64,000 nt of DNA from contig OZ245752.1 in the NCBI GenBank assembly GCA_965227455.1, positions 4,340,001 to 4,404,000 of the forward strand, written 5' to 3'. The DNA is from JABDIP01 sp965227455 (GTDB lineage: Bacteria; Pseudomonadota; Alphaproteobacteria; DSM-16000; Inquilinaceae). Positions 42,304 to 50,640 of this stretch are shown piece after piece. Below the pieces are notes generated by a model. That model made no database searches. It had not been told where the DNA came from and saw nothing but the letters and a program-made list of their open reading frames with translations. The position numbers and the translations under genes were made by a program. Positions within the stretch are counted from its first letter, which is position 1, and each line of letters opens with the position of its first letter.

Positions 42304-43899
42304 CTACCCCTCGACCTTGAGGAACAGGCTGTCGAACACGGTTCGCGCCACCGCGCCGGTGCGCCACTCGATGCCCTCGCGATAGGCATAGGTCACCACG
42401 TTGCGCCACAGATACATGCCGGGCGTCACGTTCTCCCATTCCTCGACCAGGTCGAGATAGAGCTGCTTGCGCGCCTCGATGTCGCTCTCGACCTCGAACC
42501 GGGCGCCGATCTCCAGGAAGGCGTCGGTCGGCACCCAGGTCTTGTGGCTGGCGCAGCAGCGGCTCGATTGCGGCCCCCAATCCATCCATAGCGGCCGGTA
42601 CGGATCGCCGGAGAACTCGCTCGACATGGACATGTTGAGCAGGTGGAACGGCCGCTGATAGGCGAGGGAGAAATTGTCCACGATCTTGATGCGCACGTCG
42701 ATCCCGACATCGCGCCACTGCTCGACCATGAACTCCGCCGCCGTCTCGTAGTTCGGGTAGAAGCCGCGGGTGATGTGCCAGATCAGCTCCTCGCCGTCAT
42801 AGACGCTGTCGGCCAGGAATTCGCGGGCACGATCCGGGTCGTAGCTGTAGCGGGCCTGCCGGTCGGGGTCGTAGTACTCGCCGTATTCCGGGAAGTTGAA
42901 GGGGGCCGGCGTGAAGCTGGCGTCGCCCCACAGCGCCTCGGTGATCGAGTCCCGGTCGATGGCCATCACCATCGCCTTGCGCAGATTGGCGTCCTGCAGC
43001 GGGTTGTCCGGCAGAAGCTCGGTCGCGAGCGTGTTGAAGGCGAACATCGGATAGTTCTCGATGGACTGCTTCAGCATGGTCACGCCTTCGGTACCGGCGA
43101 CCACCTCCTCCTGGTCGGCCGGGATGCCGACGATGATGTCGAACTCCCCGGCCGCCAGCCCGGCATAGCGGGTGGAGTATTCCGGCACCACCTTCCAGGT
43201 GATCTGGCCGGCCGGCGGGGTGCCGTTCCAGTAGTCGTCATAGGCCACCGCGACCAGCTTGTCGGACGGGTCGAACTCGACCAGCCGGTAGGGGCCGGTC
43301 CCGATCGGGGCCTGCCCGAAGGCGTCGGTGCCGACCTCCTCGTAATGGTGCTTGGGCAGCACGAAGCCGAGCGGGGTGACCAGCCGGTTGGGGAAGGACG
43401 GGTCGGGCGTGCCGGTCTCGATCTCTACCGTATAGGGGCCGGTCGCCTCGACCCGGGTGATGCCGCGGGCATAGCGGGTGCCGCGCCGGGCGATCGGCTC
43501 GGGCCCCCAGAGGCGCTCCGCCGACATGGAGAAGGCCACGTCCTCGGCGTCCATCTCATGGCCGTCATGGAAGGTGACGCCCTGGCGCAGGGTGATCGTC
43601 CAGACCGTCGGCGAAGTCCGCTCCCAGCCGGTCGCCAGATGCGGCTCCAAGGTGCGGCCGAACTCGTCCTCGTGGAAATTGCGCCGGGCCAGGGTATCGA
43701 ACAGGTTCCAATGCACCCTCGCACCGGTGGTGGAGATGCCGATCACCGGATCCATGGTCGGCCACAGATTGTCCACCGCGACGGTCAGCGCCGGCCGGTC
43801 CTGGGCCGGCGCATCGGCGGCCGCGAAGACCGCCACGGTCGCGATCGCCAGGACCGCGAGTCGTCCGATCCGGTGGAGTCCCCCTGACATCCGTGTCAT
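42304..43899 (-). CDS. ABC importer substrate-binding protein (SBP family 5)
   Basis: A 531-residue periplasmic solute-binding protein. After a signal peptide (about 1-33, ending APAQ) the family 5 features are TMDPVIGISTTGARVHWNLF, LEPHLATGWERTSPTVWTIT, LRQGVTFHDGHEMDAEDVAF and APIGTGPYRLVEF. The substrate is not deducible: family 5 takes peptides, opines, nickel chelates or sugars. ATG at 43899 has AGGAGG 6 nt upstream and lies 1 bp after the nitrilase stop, so the two are translationally coupled. It defines specificity for the downstream ATPase and permeases. Confidence 0.92.
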   Translation of the reverse strand: MTRMSGGLHRIGRLAVLAIATVAVFAAADAPAQDRPALTVAVDNLWPTMDPVIGISTTGARVHWNLFDTLARRNFHEDEFGRTLEPHLATGWERTSPTVWTITLRQGVTFHDGHEMDAEDVAFSMSAERLWGPEPIARRGTRYARGITRVEATGPYTVEIETGTPDPSFPNRLVTPLGFVLPKHHYEEVGTDAFGQAPIGTGPYRLVEFDPSDKLVAVAYDDYWNGTPPAGQITWKVVPEYSTRYAGLAAGEFDIIVGIPADQEEVVAGTEGVTMLKQSIENYPMFAFNTLATELLPDNPLQDANLRKAMVMAIDRDSITEALWGDASFTPAPFNFPEYGEYYDPDRQARYSYDPDRAREFLADSVYDGEELIWHITRGFYPNYETAAEFMVEQWRDVGIDVRIKIVDNFSLAYQRPFHLLNMSMSSEFSGDPYRPLWMDWGPQSSRCCASHKTWVPTDAFLEIGARFEVESDIEARKQLYLDLVEEWENVTPGMYLWRNVVTYAYREGIEWRTGAVARTVFDSLFLKVEG

Positions 43900-43900
43900 G

Positions 43901-44767
43901 TCAACCTCCTGCTGTCTGTCTTTGTTCTGCTGCCGGGCCCGCGTTCTCGTAGGCCCGTTCATTGGCCAGCGACGGTATCATGCCGCGGGTCCGCTCGACG
44001 CTGGCAAGGTCGAGGGTCACGAAGGTCAGGCCGGGCTGCCGTCCGGCATCGGCGATCACCGTACCCCAGGGATCGACGATCATCGAATGGCCCCAGGTCT
44101 GCCGGCCGTCATCGTGGTCGCCCACCTGGGCGGCGGCGACCATGAAGCAGCCATTCTCGATGGCGCGGGCCCGCAACAGAGTTTCCCAATGGCCCTCGCC
44201 GGTGACCAGGGCGAAGGCCGATGGCGCGAACAGGATCGTGGCGCCGGCCTTGGCATAATCCCGATAAAGCCCGGGAAAGCGGATGTCGTAGCAGATCGAC
44301 AGGCCCCACGGCCCCCAGGGGGTGTCGACCAGCACCGCCTGGCGCCCCGGCGCATAACGTTCGGATTCGCGGCGACGGATGCCGTCCGGCAGGTCGACGT
44401 CGAACAGATGGATCTTGTCGTAGCGGGCGCGGATGTCGCCGGCCGGGTCGATCACGAAGCTGCGGTTGGTGAAGCGGTCGGCCCCCTCCTCGCGCAGGGC
44501 CAGCGAGCCGGTGTGGATCCACAGCCCGTGCTCATGGGCCAGGTCGCGGCAGGCGGCCAGGAACGGGTCGTCGCGCTCGGGCCGGATGATGCGCGCCGCC
44601 TTCTCCCGGTCCCGCTGCATCATGTTGGCCGCCTCGGGCAGGCAGACCAGCTCGGCACCATGGGCCGCGGCGGCGGCGATCATGCCGCGCGCGGTCTCGA
44701 TATTGCCGGCATGGGCATTGGTGGAATTCATCTGCGCCACGCAGATCTCCAGGCTCTGCCGCATCAT
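43901..44767 (-). CDS. Carbon-nitrogen hydrolase (nitrilase superfamily, Nit-like)
   Basis: A 288-residue cytosolic amidase with the Glu-Lys-Cys triad: E45 in LVCLPEAANMM, K118 in RARYDKIHLFD and C159 in LSICYDIRFPGLYR. That pattern is closest to Nit1/Nit2-type omega-amidases or deaminated-glutathione amidases. As first gene of an operon with an oligopeptide-type importer it may hydrolyse an imported amide, which makes a catabolic variant likely. Two ATGs at 44767 and 44764 are equivalent. The promoter region faces a divergent LysR gene. Confidence 0.88.
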   Translation of the reverse strand: MMRQSLEICVAQMNSTNAHAGNIETARGMIAAAAAHGAELVCLPEAANMMQRDREKAARIIRPERDDPFLAACRDLAHEHGLWIHTGSLALREEGADRFTNRSFVIDPAGDIRARYDKIHLFDVDLPDGIRRRESERYAPGRQAVLVDTPWGPWGLSICYDIRFPGLYRDYAKAGATILFAPSAFALVTGEGHWETLLRARAIENGCFMVAAAQVGDHDDGRQTWGHSMIVDPWGTVIADAGRQPGLTFVTLDLASVERTRGMIPSLANERAYENAGPAAEQRQTAGG

Positions 44768-44788
44768 CCCCTTTCGTGCATCTGATCG

Positions 44789-44850
44789 ACGTATCGAGAA
44801 TTAAATCCCGTTTCACCCCAGCGAAAAAGTCAGTTATTTCTGCGATACGT
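44789..44850. promoter_or_regulatory. Candidate LysR-type binding region
   Basis: ACGTATCG at 44789-44796 and CGATACGT at 44843-44850 are perfect 8-bp complements, 54 bp apart (about five helical turns). They lie in the 119-bp spacer between the nitrilase operon and the LysR gene. The arrangement fits looping or dual-site binding. Inference from position and symmetry. Confidence 0.45.
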
Positions 44851-44886
44851 TAGTTTCATTCACATAATCAGGTTCAGGTCACCGTC

Positions 44887-45783
44887 ATGCCCGACCGTCT
44901 GCCGCCGCTGCAATCCCTGCGCGCCCTGGAGGCGCTGCACCTGGGCCAGAGCGTGATGCGCGCGGCGGAACTGCTGAACGTGACCCATTCCGCGGTGAGC
45001 CATCAGATCCGGGTGCTGGAGGGCTGGTCCGGCCAGGCGCTGGTGCGGCGCGACGGGCGGCGCACGGCGCTGACCGCCGCCGGCGAGAGCCTGGCGCAGA
45101 TCGTGCACCAATCCTTCAACGCGATCCGCCACGAGATGGATCGTCTGCCGCTGCGCTCGCGGCGGCCGGTGACGGTGGCGGCCTTGCCGATCATCGCCGC
45201 CGACTGGCTCGTACCGCGCATCCCGGCGCTGCTGCAGGACCATCCGGAGATCGTGCTGCACATCGCCTATGCCATCGCCGACCAGCCGGCCTCGCCCGAG
45301 GCCGATCTGACGATCCTGTTCTCCGAGAAGGGCGGTGTGCCGCCGGGAGCGCGCCCGCTGCTGTCCGGCGAGGCGGCGGCGGTGTGCAGCCCGGACTGCC
45401 TTGCCCGCCATCCGATCGCCTGCGACGACGACCTGCGCACCGCGCCGTTGCTGCATGACGAGGATCAGCGCATGTGGTCGCAATGGTTCGCCGCCGCCGG
45501 GGTCGAATTCCCCGGCGCCGGCGGCGGTCACCGCCTGTTCCTGGAGGGCTCGAGCCTGTTCTGCGCTGCTGCCCTGGCCGGCCACGGGGTGGCGCTCTGC
45601 CGTCTGGCCCTGATCGGGCCGCACCTCAAGGCAGGCCGGCTGGTCCGGGTCTCGCCGACCACCATCGACGCCGATCGCTGCTATTACCTCTCGCCGCCGC
45701 GCCCGGACGCAAACGACCCCATCGTCGACACGGTGTCGGATTGGCTGCTGGCCCAGGCGGAAGCGGCGCCCGCCCGGACATGA
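44887..45783 (+). CDS. LysR-family transcriptional regulator (GcvA-like)
   Basis: A 298-residue regulator. The N-terminal winged helix is of the GcvA/AmpR type (LPPLQSLRALEALHLGQSVM, AELLNVTHSAVSHQIRVLEG). An effector domain follows with VAALPIIAADWLVPRIPALL. It is divergent from the nitrilase/ABC operon and therefore most likely controls it in response to the imported compound. The stop codon touches the terminator of the opposing tRNA gene. Confidence 0.88.
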   Translation: MPDRLPPLQSLRALEALHLGQSVMRAAELLNVTHSAVSHQIRVLEGWSGQALVRRDGRRTALTAAGESLAQIVHQSFNAIRHEMDRLPLRSRRPVTVAALPIIAADWLVPRIPALLQDHPEIVLHIAYAIADQPASPEADLTILFSEKGGVPPGARPLLSGEAAAVCSPDCLARHPIACDDDLRTAPLLHDEDQRMWSQWFAAAGVEFPGAGGGHRLFLEGSSLFCAAALAGHGVALCRLALIGPHLKAGRLVRVSPTTIDADRCYYLSPPRPDANDPIVDTVSDWLLAQAEAAPART

Positions 45784-45816
45784 AAACGGCGGCCAACCAC
45801 CTGTGTGGTGCCGCCG
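45784..45816 (-). terminator. Terminator of the tRNA-Gly gene
   Basis: Stem CGGCGG/CCGCCG with an inner stem ACCAC/GTGGT and loop CTGT. On the minus strand it is followed by TTTTCA. It lies just downstream of tRNA-Gly, abutting the LysR stop codon. Confidence 0.75.
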
Positions 45817-45823
45817 GATCGGT

Positions 45824-45898
45824 TGGAGCGGGCGATGAGATTCGAACTCACGACTTCAACCTTGGCAAGGTTGCGCTCTACCCCTGAGCTACGCCCGC
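45824..45898 (-). tRNA. tRNA-Gly (anticodon GCC)
   Basis: Reading the minus strand, a 7-bp acceptor stem GCGGGCG/CGCCCGC and a D-arm containing AGCTCAGGGGTAGAGC are followed by anticodon stem CAACC/GGTTG around TTGCCAA (anticodon GCC). The T-arm has GTTCGAATC, and CCA is encoded at the 3' end (45824-45826). Total 75 nt. It decodes GGC/GGU, the major Gly codons in a GC-rich genome. Confidence 0.97.
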
Positions 45899-46022
45899 GT
45901 CCGCTTGCCGATTTAGGCGCCCGGAGGCGCCGCGTCAAGGGCGCGGATCATACGCAAAGCCGCCGCCATTGCAAGCCCGATGACTCCGATTCGGTCCGTT
46001 GCGATCCGATGGCGAACGGCAG

Positions 46023-46499
46023 TCAATAGGGATCGCCGTTCCTGTGCCGGAATTGCGCGGTGCCGCCGGTGATCTCGACCGTCATGTCGATATCCGGGTA
46101 TTCGGCATAGTCCCGGTCGGCGCGGGTGCCGACCTCCAGCACCTGGGCCGGACTGTCGCTGCGGTTCACAAGGTGGTGGCCATCGCGGCTGCCGGCGGGA
46201 AATCCGGCCGCCATGCCTGGCGTCAGCGCCTGCTCGCCGGCATCGGTGATCAGGGTGATGGTGCCCGACAGCACATAGACGAATTCGTCCTCGCATTCGT
46301 GCCAGTGGCGCTGCGACGACCAGGCGCCGGGCGGCAGGGTCAGCAGGTTGACCCCGAACTGGCTGAGCCCGAAGGGATTGCCGAGCGCCCGGCGCTCGCG
46401 TTCGGCGCAGGGTTCGTCGAACGGGGCCGGATAGTCGGAGCCGATGCGCGGCGGCAGCGCGGCCGCGTCGAGGGCTGTCGGTCTTGGGTTGTCTGGCAT
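46023..46499 (-). CDS. Cupin-domain protein
   Basis: A 158-residue single-domain cupin. The metal-binding first motif WSSQRHWHECEDEFVYVLSG supplies two His and a Glu; the second is FPAGSRDGHHLVNRSD. The N-terminus (RIGSDYPAPFDEPCAERERR) resembles small cupins annotated as transcriptional-regulator-like or sugar-binding proteins. No enzyme function can be assigned. ATG at 46499 is preferred, with an alternative at 46532. It is probably a separate transcript from the methyltransferase, about 105 bp away. Confidence 0.75.
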   Translation of the reverse strand: MPDNPRPTALDAAALPPRIGSDYPAPFDEPCAERERRALGNPFGLSQFGVNLLTLPPGAWSSQRHWHECEDEFVYVLSGTITLITDAGEQALTPGMAAGFPAGSRDGHHLVNRSDSPAQVLEVGTRADRDYAEYPDIDMTVEITGGTAQFRHRNGDPY

Positions 46500-46604
46500 G
46501 GGACTCTCGGATCGCGTGGCGGGAACGGTCATCGTTGCATCGTATGGCCGGCCGCTGACAGCCTAGTGTCAGCAGGATTGTCAGCAGGCAGGCTCCGGCG
46601 CCCG

Positions 46605-47441
46605 TCAGGTCCGCCGGGCGATGATGATCGTCGGGTCGATCTGATGGGCCTCCAGGGCCTGGACGTAGTTGCCGAATTTCTCTGGCCCGTTCGAACCGGT
46701 CAGCAGATGCAGGCCGAGCGGCGGCGGACCGTCGGATTCCGCGGCCTTGGCGAAGACGGCGCGGAAGAATTCCGAGGCCATGTCGCGCTGGCTGGCGACC
46801 TCGGTCACTGCGAATCCGGCCTCCGTTAGCAGGGCGCCCGTCTCGTCCGGGGATTTCAGGAAGCTGGTGACCTCGGTCTCGGCCCAGGGCACCGGATAGA
46901 CCATGCCGTCGGTCGGGCCGTCCATCACGTCGAAGATGCAGAGCTGGGCCCCCGGCCGCAGCACCCGGGCCAATTCGCCATAGAAGCCCGGCCGGTTCTG
47001 GATGTTCATGGCGACGTGGAAGCTGACCGCCGCATCGAAGCTCGCCTCGGCATAGGGCAGGTCAATGGCGCTGCCGACGTCGAAATCGCAGGTCGCCGAC
47101 AGGCCCAAACGCTCGGTCAGCATGCGCGCGACTTCGACATATTCCGGCGTGAGGTCGATGCCGGTCACCCGGCAATCATGCTCGGCCGCCAGGCAGCGCG
47201 CGGTGCCGCCGATGCCGCAGCCGGCGTCCAGCACATGCATGCCGGCCTCCGGCCCCATCATCGCCAGCGCCCGCAGGGTTGCCATCCGGCCGGCGGTGTG
47301 AAACTCGTCGACCGGCGCCAGATCCTCGATCGTCAGCGCATCCGGGTCCAGCCCTGCGGCCGCAACGCCGTCCAGGATCGCCTCCGCCAATCCGCCGCGC
47401 CCGTAATGGGCTGCGACCGATGTTTCCAGTGACTTTTCCAT
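46605..47441 (-). CDS. SAM-dependent methyltransferase (glycine/sarcosine-type N-methyltransferase-like)
   Basis: A 278-residue class I methyltransferase. SAM-binding motif I is HVLDAGCGIGGTARCLAAEH at about 69-88, followed by VTGIDLTPEYVEVARMLTER and FDAAVSFHVAMNIQNRPGFY, then LRPGAQLCIFDVM. The start ETSVAAHYGRGGLAEAILDG is shared with sarcosine/dimethylglycine and gamma-tocopherol-like methyltransferases. Substrate unproven. It is divergent from an HxlR regulator 128 bp away, which probably controls it. Confidence 0.8.
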   Translation of the reverse strand: MEKSLETSVAAHYGRGGLAEAILDGVAAAGLDPDALTIEDLAPVDEFHTAGRMATLRALAMMGPEAGMHVLDAGCGIGGTARCLAAEHDCRVTGIDLTPEYVEVARMLTERLGLSATCDFDVGSAIDLPYAEASFDAAVSFHVAMNIQNRPGFYGELARVLRPGAQLCIFDVMDGPTDGMVYPVPWAETEVTSFLKSPDETGALLTEAGFAVTEVASQRDMASEFFRAVFAKAAESDGPPPLGLHLLTGSNGPEKFGNYVQALEAHQIDPTIIIARRT

Positions 47442-47569
47442 CTCCCACCTCCGCGTGCCTTACCCATGCCGTGTCCCAGTATCCAAGCGGGTCCGTGTCA
47501 CAGCTAGTCCACAAAGTGTAGTTCACCCCCGCCCCGGGCGGCGGCTATGCTCGCTGGCGGAGGGATGTC
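47442..47569. promoter_or_regulatory. Divergent promoter region with possible HxlR site
   Basis: The spacer between the methyltransferase and HxlR genes contains CTAGTCCACAAAGTGTAG near 47502-47520, with weak dyad symmetry (CTA...TAG and CAC-AAA-GTG). It is a plausible but unproven HxlR operator. Confidence 0.3.
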
Positions 47570-48289
47570 ATGAAGAGCTACGGACAATTTTGCCCGGTTG
47601 CCAAGGCCGCCGAGCTGTTCTGCGAGCGCTGGACCGCCTTGATCCTGCGCGATCTCGTGCTCGGCTCGACTCGTTTCTCGGAGCTGCAGCGCGGCGTGCC
47701 GCTGATGTCGCCGACATTGCTCTCGCGCCGGCTGAAGCAGCTCGAGGCGGAGGGCATCGTCGAACGCCGACCCCTGGAGACCGGCCGCGGATCGACCTAT
47801 CACCTGACCCCGGCTGGGGCGGAATTCGCGCCCCTGGTCGAGGCGCTGGGAGTCTGGGGCCAGCGCTGGTCGCGGCGCGAGCTGACCGAGGGTGAGATGG
47901 ATATCGGCCTGTTGATCTGGGGGTTGGAGCGCAGCGTCGACGCGGCCGCTTTCGACGGTCGGGCGGTGGTGCAGGTCAGCTTCACCGACCAGCCGGCGGG
48001 CAAGACGAACTGGTGGTTCCTCAACCAGGGCGGTGCCTGCGAGCTGTGCGTCAGCGACCCGGGCTTCGGGATCGACCTGCATCTCGCCTGCACGCTGGCG
48101 GACATGATCTACCTCTATCGCGGCGACCTGCCGCTCCCCCGGGCCGTCGCCAGCGACCGGCTGGAGGTCACCGGCACCGCCACCATGCGCAAGCGGCTGG
48201 CCGCCTGGCTCAATCTCGGGCCGCTCTCGCAGGTTACCTCGCAACGACCCGACGCCGCCCTTGAGCCGACCGCCCCGGCGCGCCTATAA
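47570..48289 (+). CDS. HxlR-family transcriptional regulator with C-terminal extension
   Basis: A 239-residue regulator. The winged helix of the HxlR/MarR-like type occupies residues 1-105 (FCPVAKAAELFCERWTALIL with the conserved Cys, then TRFSELQRGVPLMSPTLLSR). About 130 further residues (DIGLLIWGLERSVDAAAFDG and WWFLNQGGACELCVSDPGFG) form an SCP2-like or ligand-binding domain seen in long HxlR proteins. Cys8 may sense oxidants or quinones. It is divergent from the methyltransferase, its likely target. The next gene starts 10 bp after its stop. Confidence 0.85.
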   Translation: MKSYGQFCPVAKAAELFCERWTALILRDLVLGSTRFSELQRGVPLMSPTLLSRRLKQLEAEGIVERRPLETGRGSTYHLTPAGAEFAPLVEALGVWGQRWSRRELTEGEMDIGLLIWGLERSVDAAAFDGRAVVQVSFTDQPAGKTNWWFLNQGGACELCVSDPGFGIDLHLACTLADMIYLYRGDLPLPRAVASDRLEVTGTATMRKRLAAWLNLGPLSQVTSQRPDAALEPTAPARL

Positions 48290-48299
48290 CTCCCGCCTT

Positions 48300-48842
48300 A
48301 TGCCCGACACCCAGACCGACACCGCCAAGGCGACCCCGGAAGACCTCTTTGCGCGCTTCGACGCGCTGGGGATTGCCGTGACCACCCATGACCACGATCC
48401 GGTGTTCACGGTCGAGGAGTCCCGGCACCTGCACGACGCCCTGCCCGGCGGCCATTGCAAGAGCCTGTTCCTGCGCAACAAGAAGGGGCGGTGCTGGCTG
48501 GTTGTCTGCGAGGAGGACACGCCGGTCGACCTGAAGGCGCTGGGGACGCGCCTTGGCGCCGGCCGCTTCTCCTTCGGTTCGGCGGAGCGGCTGATGCAGT
48601 ATCTCGGTGTCACGCCGGGCTCGGTGACGCCCTTCGCCCTGATCAACGAGCCCGAGGCGACGATCCAGGTTGTCCTGGATCAACGCATGCTGCGCCACGA
48701 ATTGCTGAACTATCATCCGCTGGTGAACACGCGCACCACGGCGATCGCCCGCGACGATTTGATCCGGTTCATCGAGGCCTGCGGACACGCCTACGAAATC
48801 ATCGACATGGACGGGCTGTCCCAGGGGCCAGCCGGCGAATAG
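48300..48842 (+). CDS. Stand-alone prolyl-tRNA editing protein (YbaK/ProXp-ala-like)
   Basis: A 180-residue trans-editing deacylase that removes misacylated Ala from tRNA-Pro in the cytosol. The INS-like core has HCKSLFLRNKKGRCWLVVCE with the key Lys, LGAGRFSFGSAERLMQYLGV, GSVTPFALINEP, and YHPLVNTRT carrying the conserved His. Length is typical of single-domain ProXp-ala (PrdX). The ATG at 48300 matches family starts. It is 66 bp before the thioredoxin gene. Confidence 0.88.
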   Translation: MPDTQTDTAKATPEDLFARFDALGIAVTTHDHDPVFTVEESRHLHDALPGGHCKSLFLRNKKGRCWLVVCEEDTPVDLKALGTRLGAGRFSFGSAERLMQYLGVTPGSVTPFALINEPEATIQVVLDQRMLRHELLNYHPLVNTRTTAIARDDLIRFIEACGHAYEIIDMDGLSQGPAGE

Positions 48843-48908
48843 GGCGCGTCGCGCTTGCGGCGCGATCCCCGCGATCCATACTTACTGGATGCAATGCAGG
48901 AAGGATTC

Positions 48909-49823
48909 ATGGAGCCGATCGTGAGTGCCGCCGGGCCGGAAGCCGGCGACGTCGTCAAGGACACCGACACTGCCGGCTTTGCGACCGACGTGATCGAGGC
49001 GTCGATGACCATCCCGGTGATCGTGGATTTCTGGGCGCCCTGGTGCGGCCCCTGCAAGACCCTCGGCCCGGCCCTGGAGAAGGTGGTGCGGGCGGCCCGC
49101 GGCAAGGTCCGCATGGTCAAGCTGAACATCGACGAAAACCAGCAGCTGGCCGCCCAGATGCGCATCCAGTCGATCCCGGCGGTCTATGCCTTCCACCAGG
49201 GCCGGCCGGTGGATGGCTTCGCCGGCGCCCTTCCGGAAAGCCAGCTGAAGAGCTTCGTGGACAAGCTGGTGCAGCTTGCCGGCGGTGCGGATACCGCGCT
49301 GGAGGACGCTTTGGCCCGCGCCAAGGAGGTGCTGGATGCCGGCGACTTCCATGCCGCCGCCGCGGTCTACAACCAGATCCTCCAGGCCGAGCCGGAGCAT
49401 GCCGGCGCCCTTGCCGGGCTGGCGCGCTGCCTGATCGGGGTCGGCGAGTTGGCCCAGGCGCGGCAGGTCGTCGAGGGCGTCAGCGACGAGAATGCCAAGA
49501 ACGTGGAGATCGTCGGCGTGCTGCGCACCATCGAACTGGCGGAACAGACCGCCGGCGCCGGCGGTGACGTGGCCGCGCTGATGGAAAAGCTGGCCGGCAA
49601 CCATGACGACCACCAGACCCGTTTCGACCTGGCCATGGCCCTGTACGGCGCCGGCAAGCGCGAGGCGGCGGTGGACGAGCTGATTGAGATCGTCCGGCGC
49701 GACCGGGAATGGAACGACCAGGCGGCGCGCAAGCAGCTGGTCACCTTCTTCGAGGCGTTCGGCGGGGCCGATCCGCTGACGGTCAGCGGCCGCCGCCGGC
49801 TGTCGACCATTCTCTTCTCTTAA
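48909..49823 (+). CDS. cnoX: CnoX/YbbN-type thioredoxin-TPR protein
   Basis: A 304-residue cytosolic protein. An N-terminal thioredoxin domain (about 20-125) with the intact redox motif WAPWCGPCKTL is followed by TPR-like helices in the C-terminal half (EVLDAGDFHAAAAVYNQILQ). CnoX proteins are chaperedoxins that protect clients from oxidation and work with GroEL. Alphaproteobacterial members keep WCGPC, unlike the E. coli one. ATG at 48909 has AGGAAGG upstream. The LON-domain gene follows by 22 bp. Confidence 0.88.
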   Translation: MEPIVSAAGPEAGDVVKDTDTAGFATDVIEASMTIPVIVDFWAPWCGPCKTLGPALEKVVRAARGKVRMVKLNIDENQQLAAQMRIQSIPAVYAFHQGRPVDGFAGALPESQLKSFVDKLVQLAGGADTALEDALARAKEVLDAGDFHAAAAVYNQILQAEPEHAGALAGLARCLIGVGELAQARQVVEGVSDENAKNVEIVGVLRTIELAEQTAGAGGDVAALMEKLAGNHDDHQTRFDLAMALYGAGKREAAVDELIEIVRRDREWNDQAARKQLVTFFEAFGGADPLTVSGRRRLSTILFS

Positions 49824-49845
49824 CGGCGATGCGGGGTTCCTTGCA

Positions 49846-50511
49846 GTGACCGGGCCATTCACGACCGACTTCGACGAATTGCCGCCGTCGCTGCCGATAT
49901 TCCCCCTGAACGGAGTCTTGTTGCTGCCGCGCGGCGTGCTGCCGCTCAACATCTTCGAGCCGCGCTACCTCTCCATGGTCGACGCCGCGCTGGCCGGGCA
50001 CCGGCTGATCGGCATGGTCCAGCCGACCGATGCCGAATCCGGCCACTCGCCCCAGGGCCAGCCAGCGATCTATCGCACCGCCTGTGCCGGCCGCATCACC
50101 TCCTTCGACGAGACCGAGGACGGCCGCTACCTGATCACGCTGACCGGCGTTTGCCGGTTCCATATTACCGGCGAGACGCTGGCGAATGGCGGCTACCGGG
50201 TGGCCGAAGCCGATTGGTCGCCCTTCGCGGCGGATTACGATCAGTGCTCGGTGACCCTGGACCGCAAGCGCCTGGCGGCGGCGCTGACCGCCTATTTCCA
50301 TCAGCACGAGATCTCGGCCGATTGGGAAGCGATCGAGGAGACGCCGGATGAACGGCTGATCACCTCGCTGTCGATGATCTGCCCCTTTGGTCCGACCGAG
50401 AAACAGGCCCTGCTGGAGGCCCCGACCCTGGCCGATCGCGCCGAGATGATGATGAGCCTGGTCGAGATGGCGGTGCATTCCCCGGGCGGCGACACGCCGG
50501 CCCGGCATTGA
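49846..50511 (+). CDS. LON peptidase N-terminal (substrate-binding) domain protein
   Basis: A 221-residue protein consisting only of the LON substrate-binding domain; no ATPase or protease part is present. Typical parts are LPIFPLNGVLLLPRGVLPLN, IFEPRYLSMVDAAL, HRLIGMVQP, CAGRITSFDETEDGRYLITL and the helical C-terminus ending MMMSLVEMAVH. The GTG start at 49846 is supported by family alignment. It lies directly after the CnoX-like gene, an order conserved in alphaproteobacteria, where the Trm112 gene usually follows. Confidence 0.9.
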   Translation: MTGPFTTDFDELPPSLPIFPLNGVLLLPRGVLPLNIFEPRYLSMVDAALAGHRLIGMVQPTDAESGHSPQGQPAIYRTACAGRITSFDETEDGRYLITLTGVCRFHITGETLANGGYRVAEADWSPFAADYDQCSVTLDRKRLAAALTAYFHQHEISADWEAIEETPDERLITSLSMICPFGPTEKQALLEAPTLADRAEMMMSLVEMAVHSPGGDTPARH

Positions 50512-50640
50512 GCGGCGACGGGCGCTCCCAGATCTGGCCAATGGGCTCGGCCTAGCCATTCCGGACTCCGGTGCCGCGGACAGGCGCGGCCATCCTGTCA
50601 TTCAACGATGCGCCGAAGACATTGGCAGGGCGAGTGGAGC

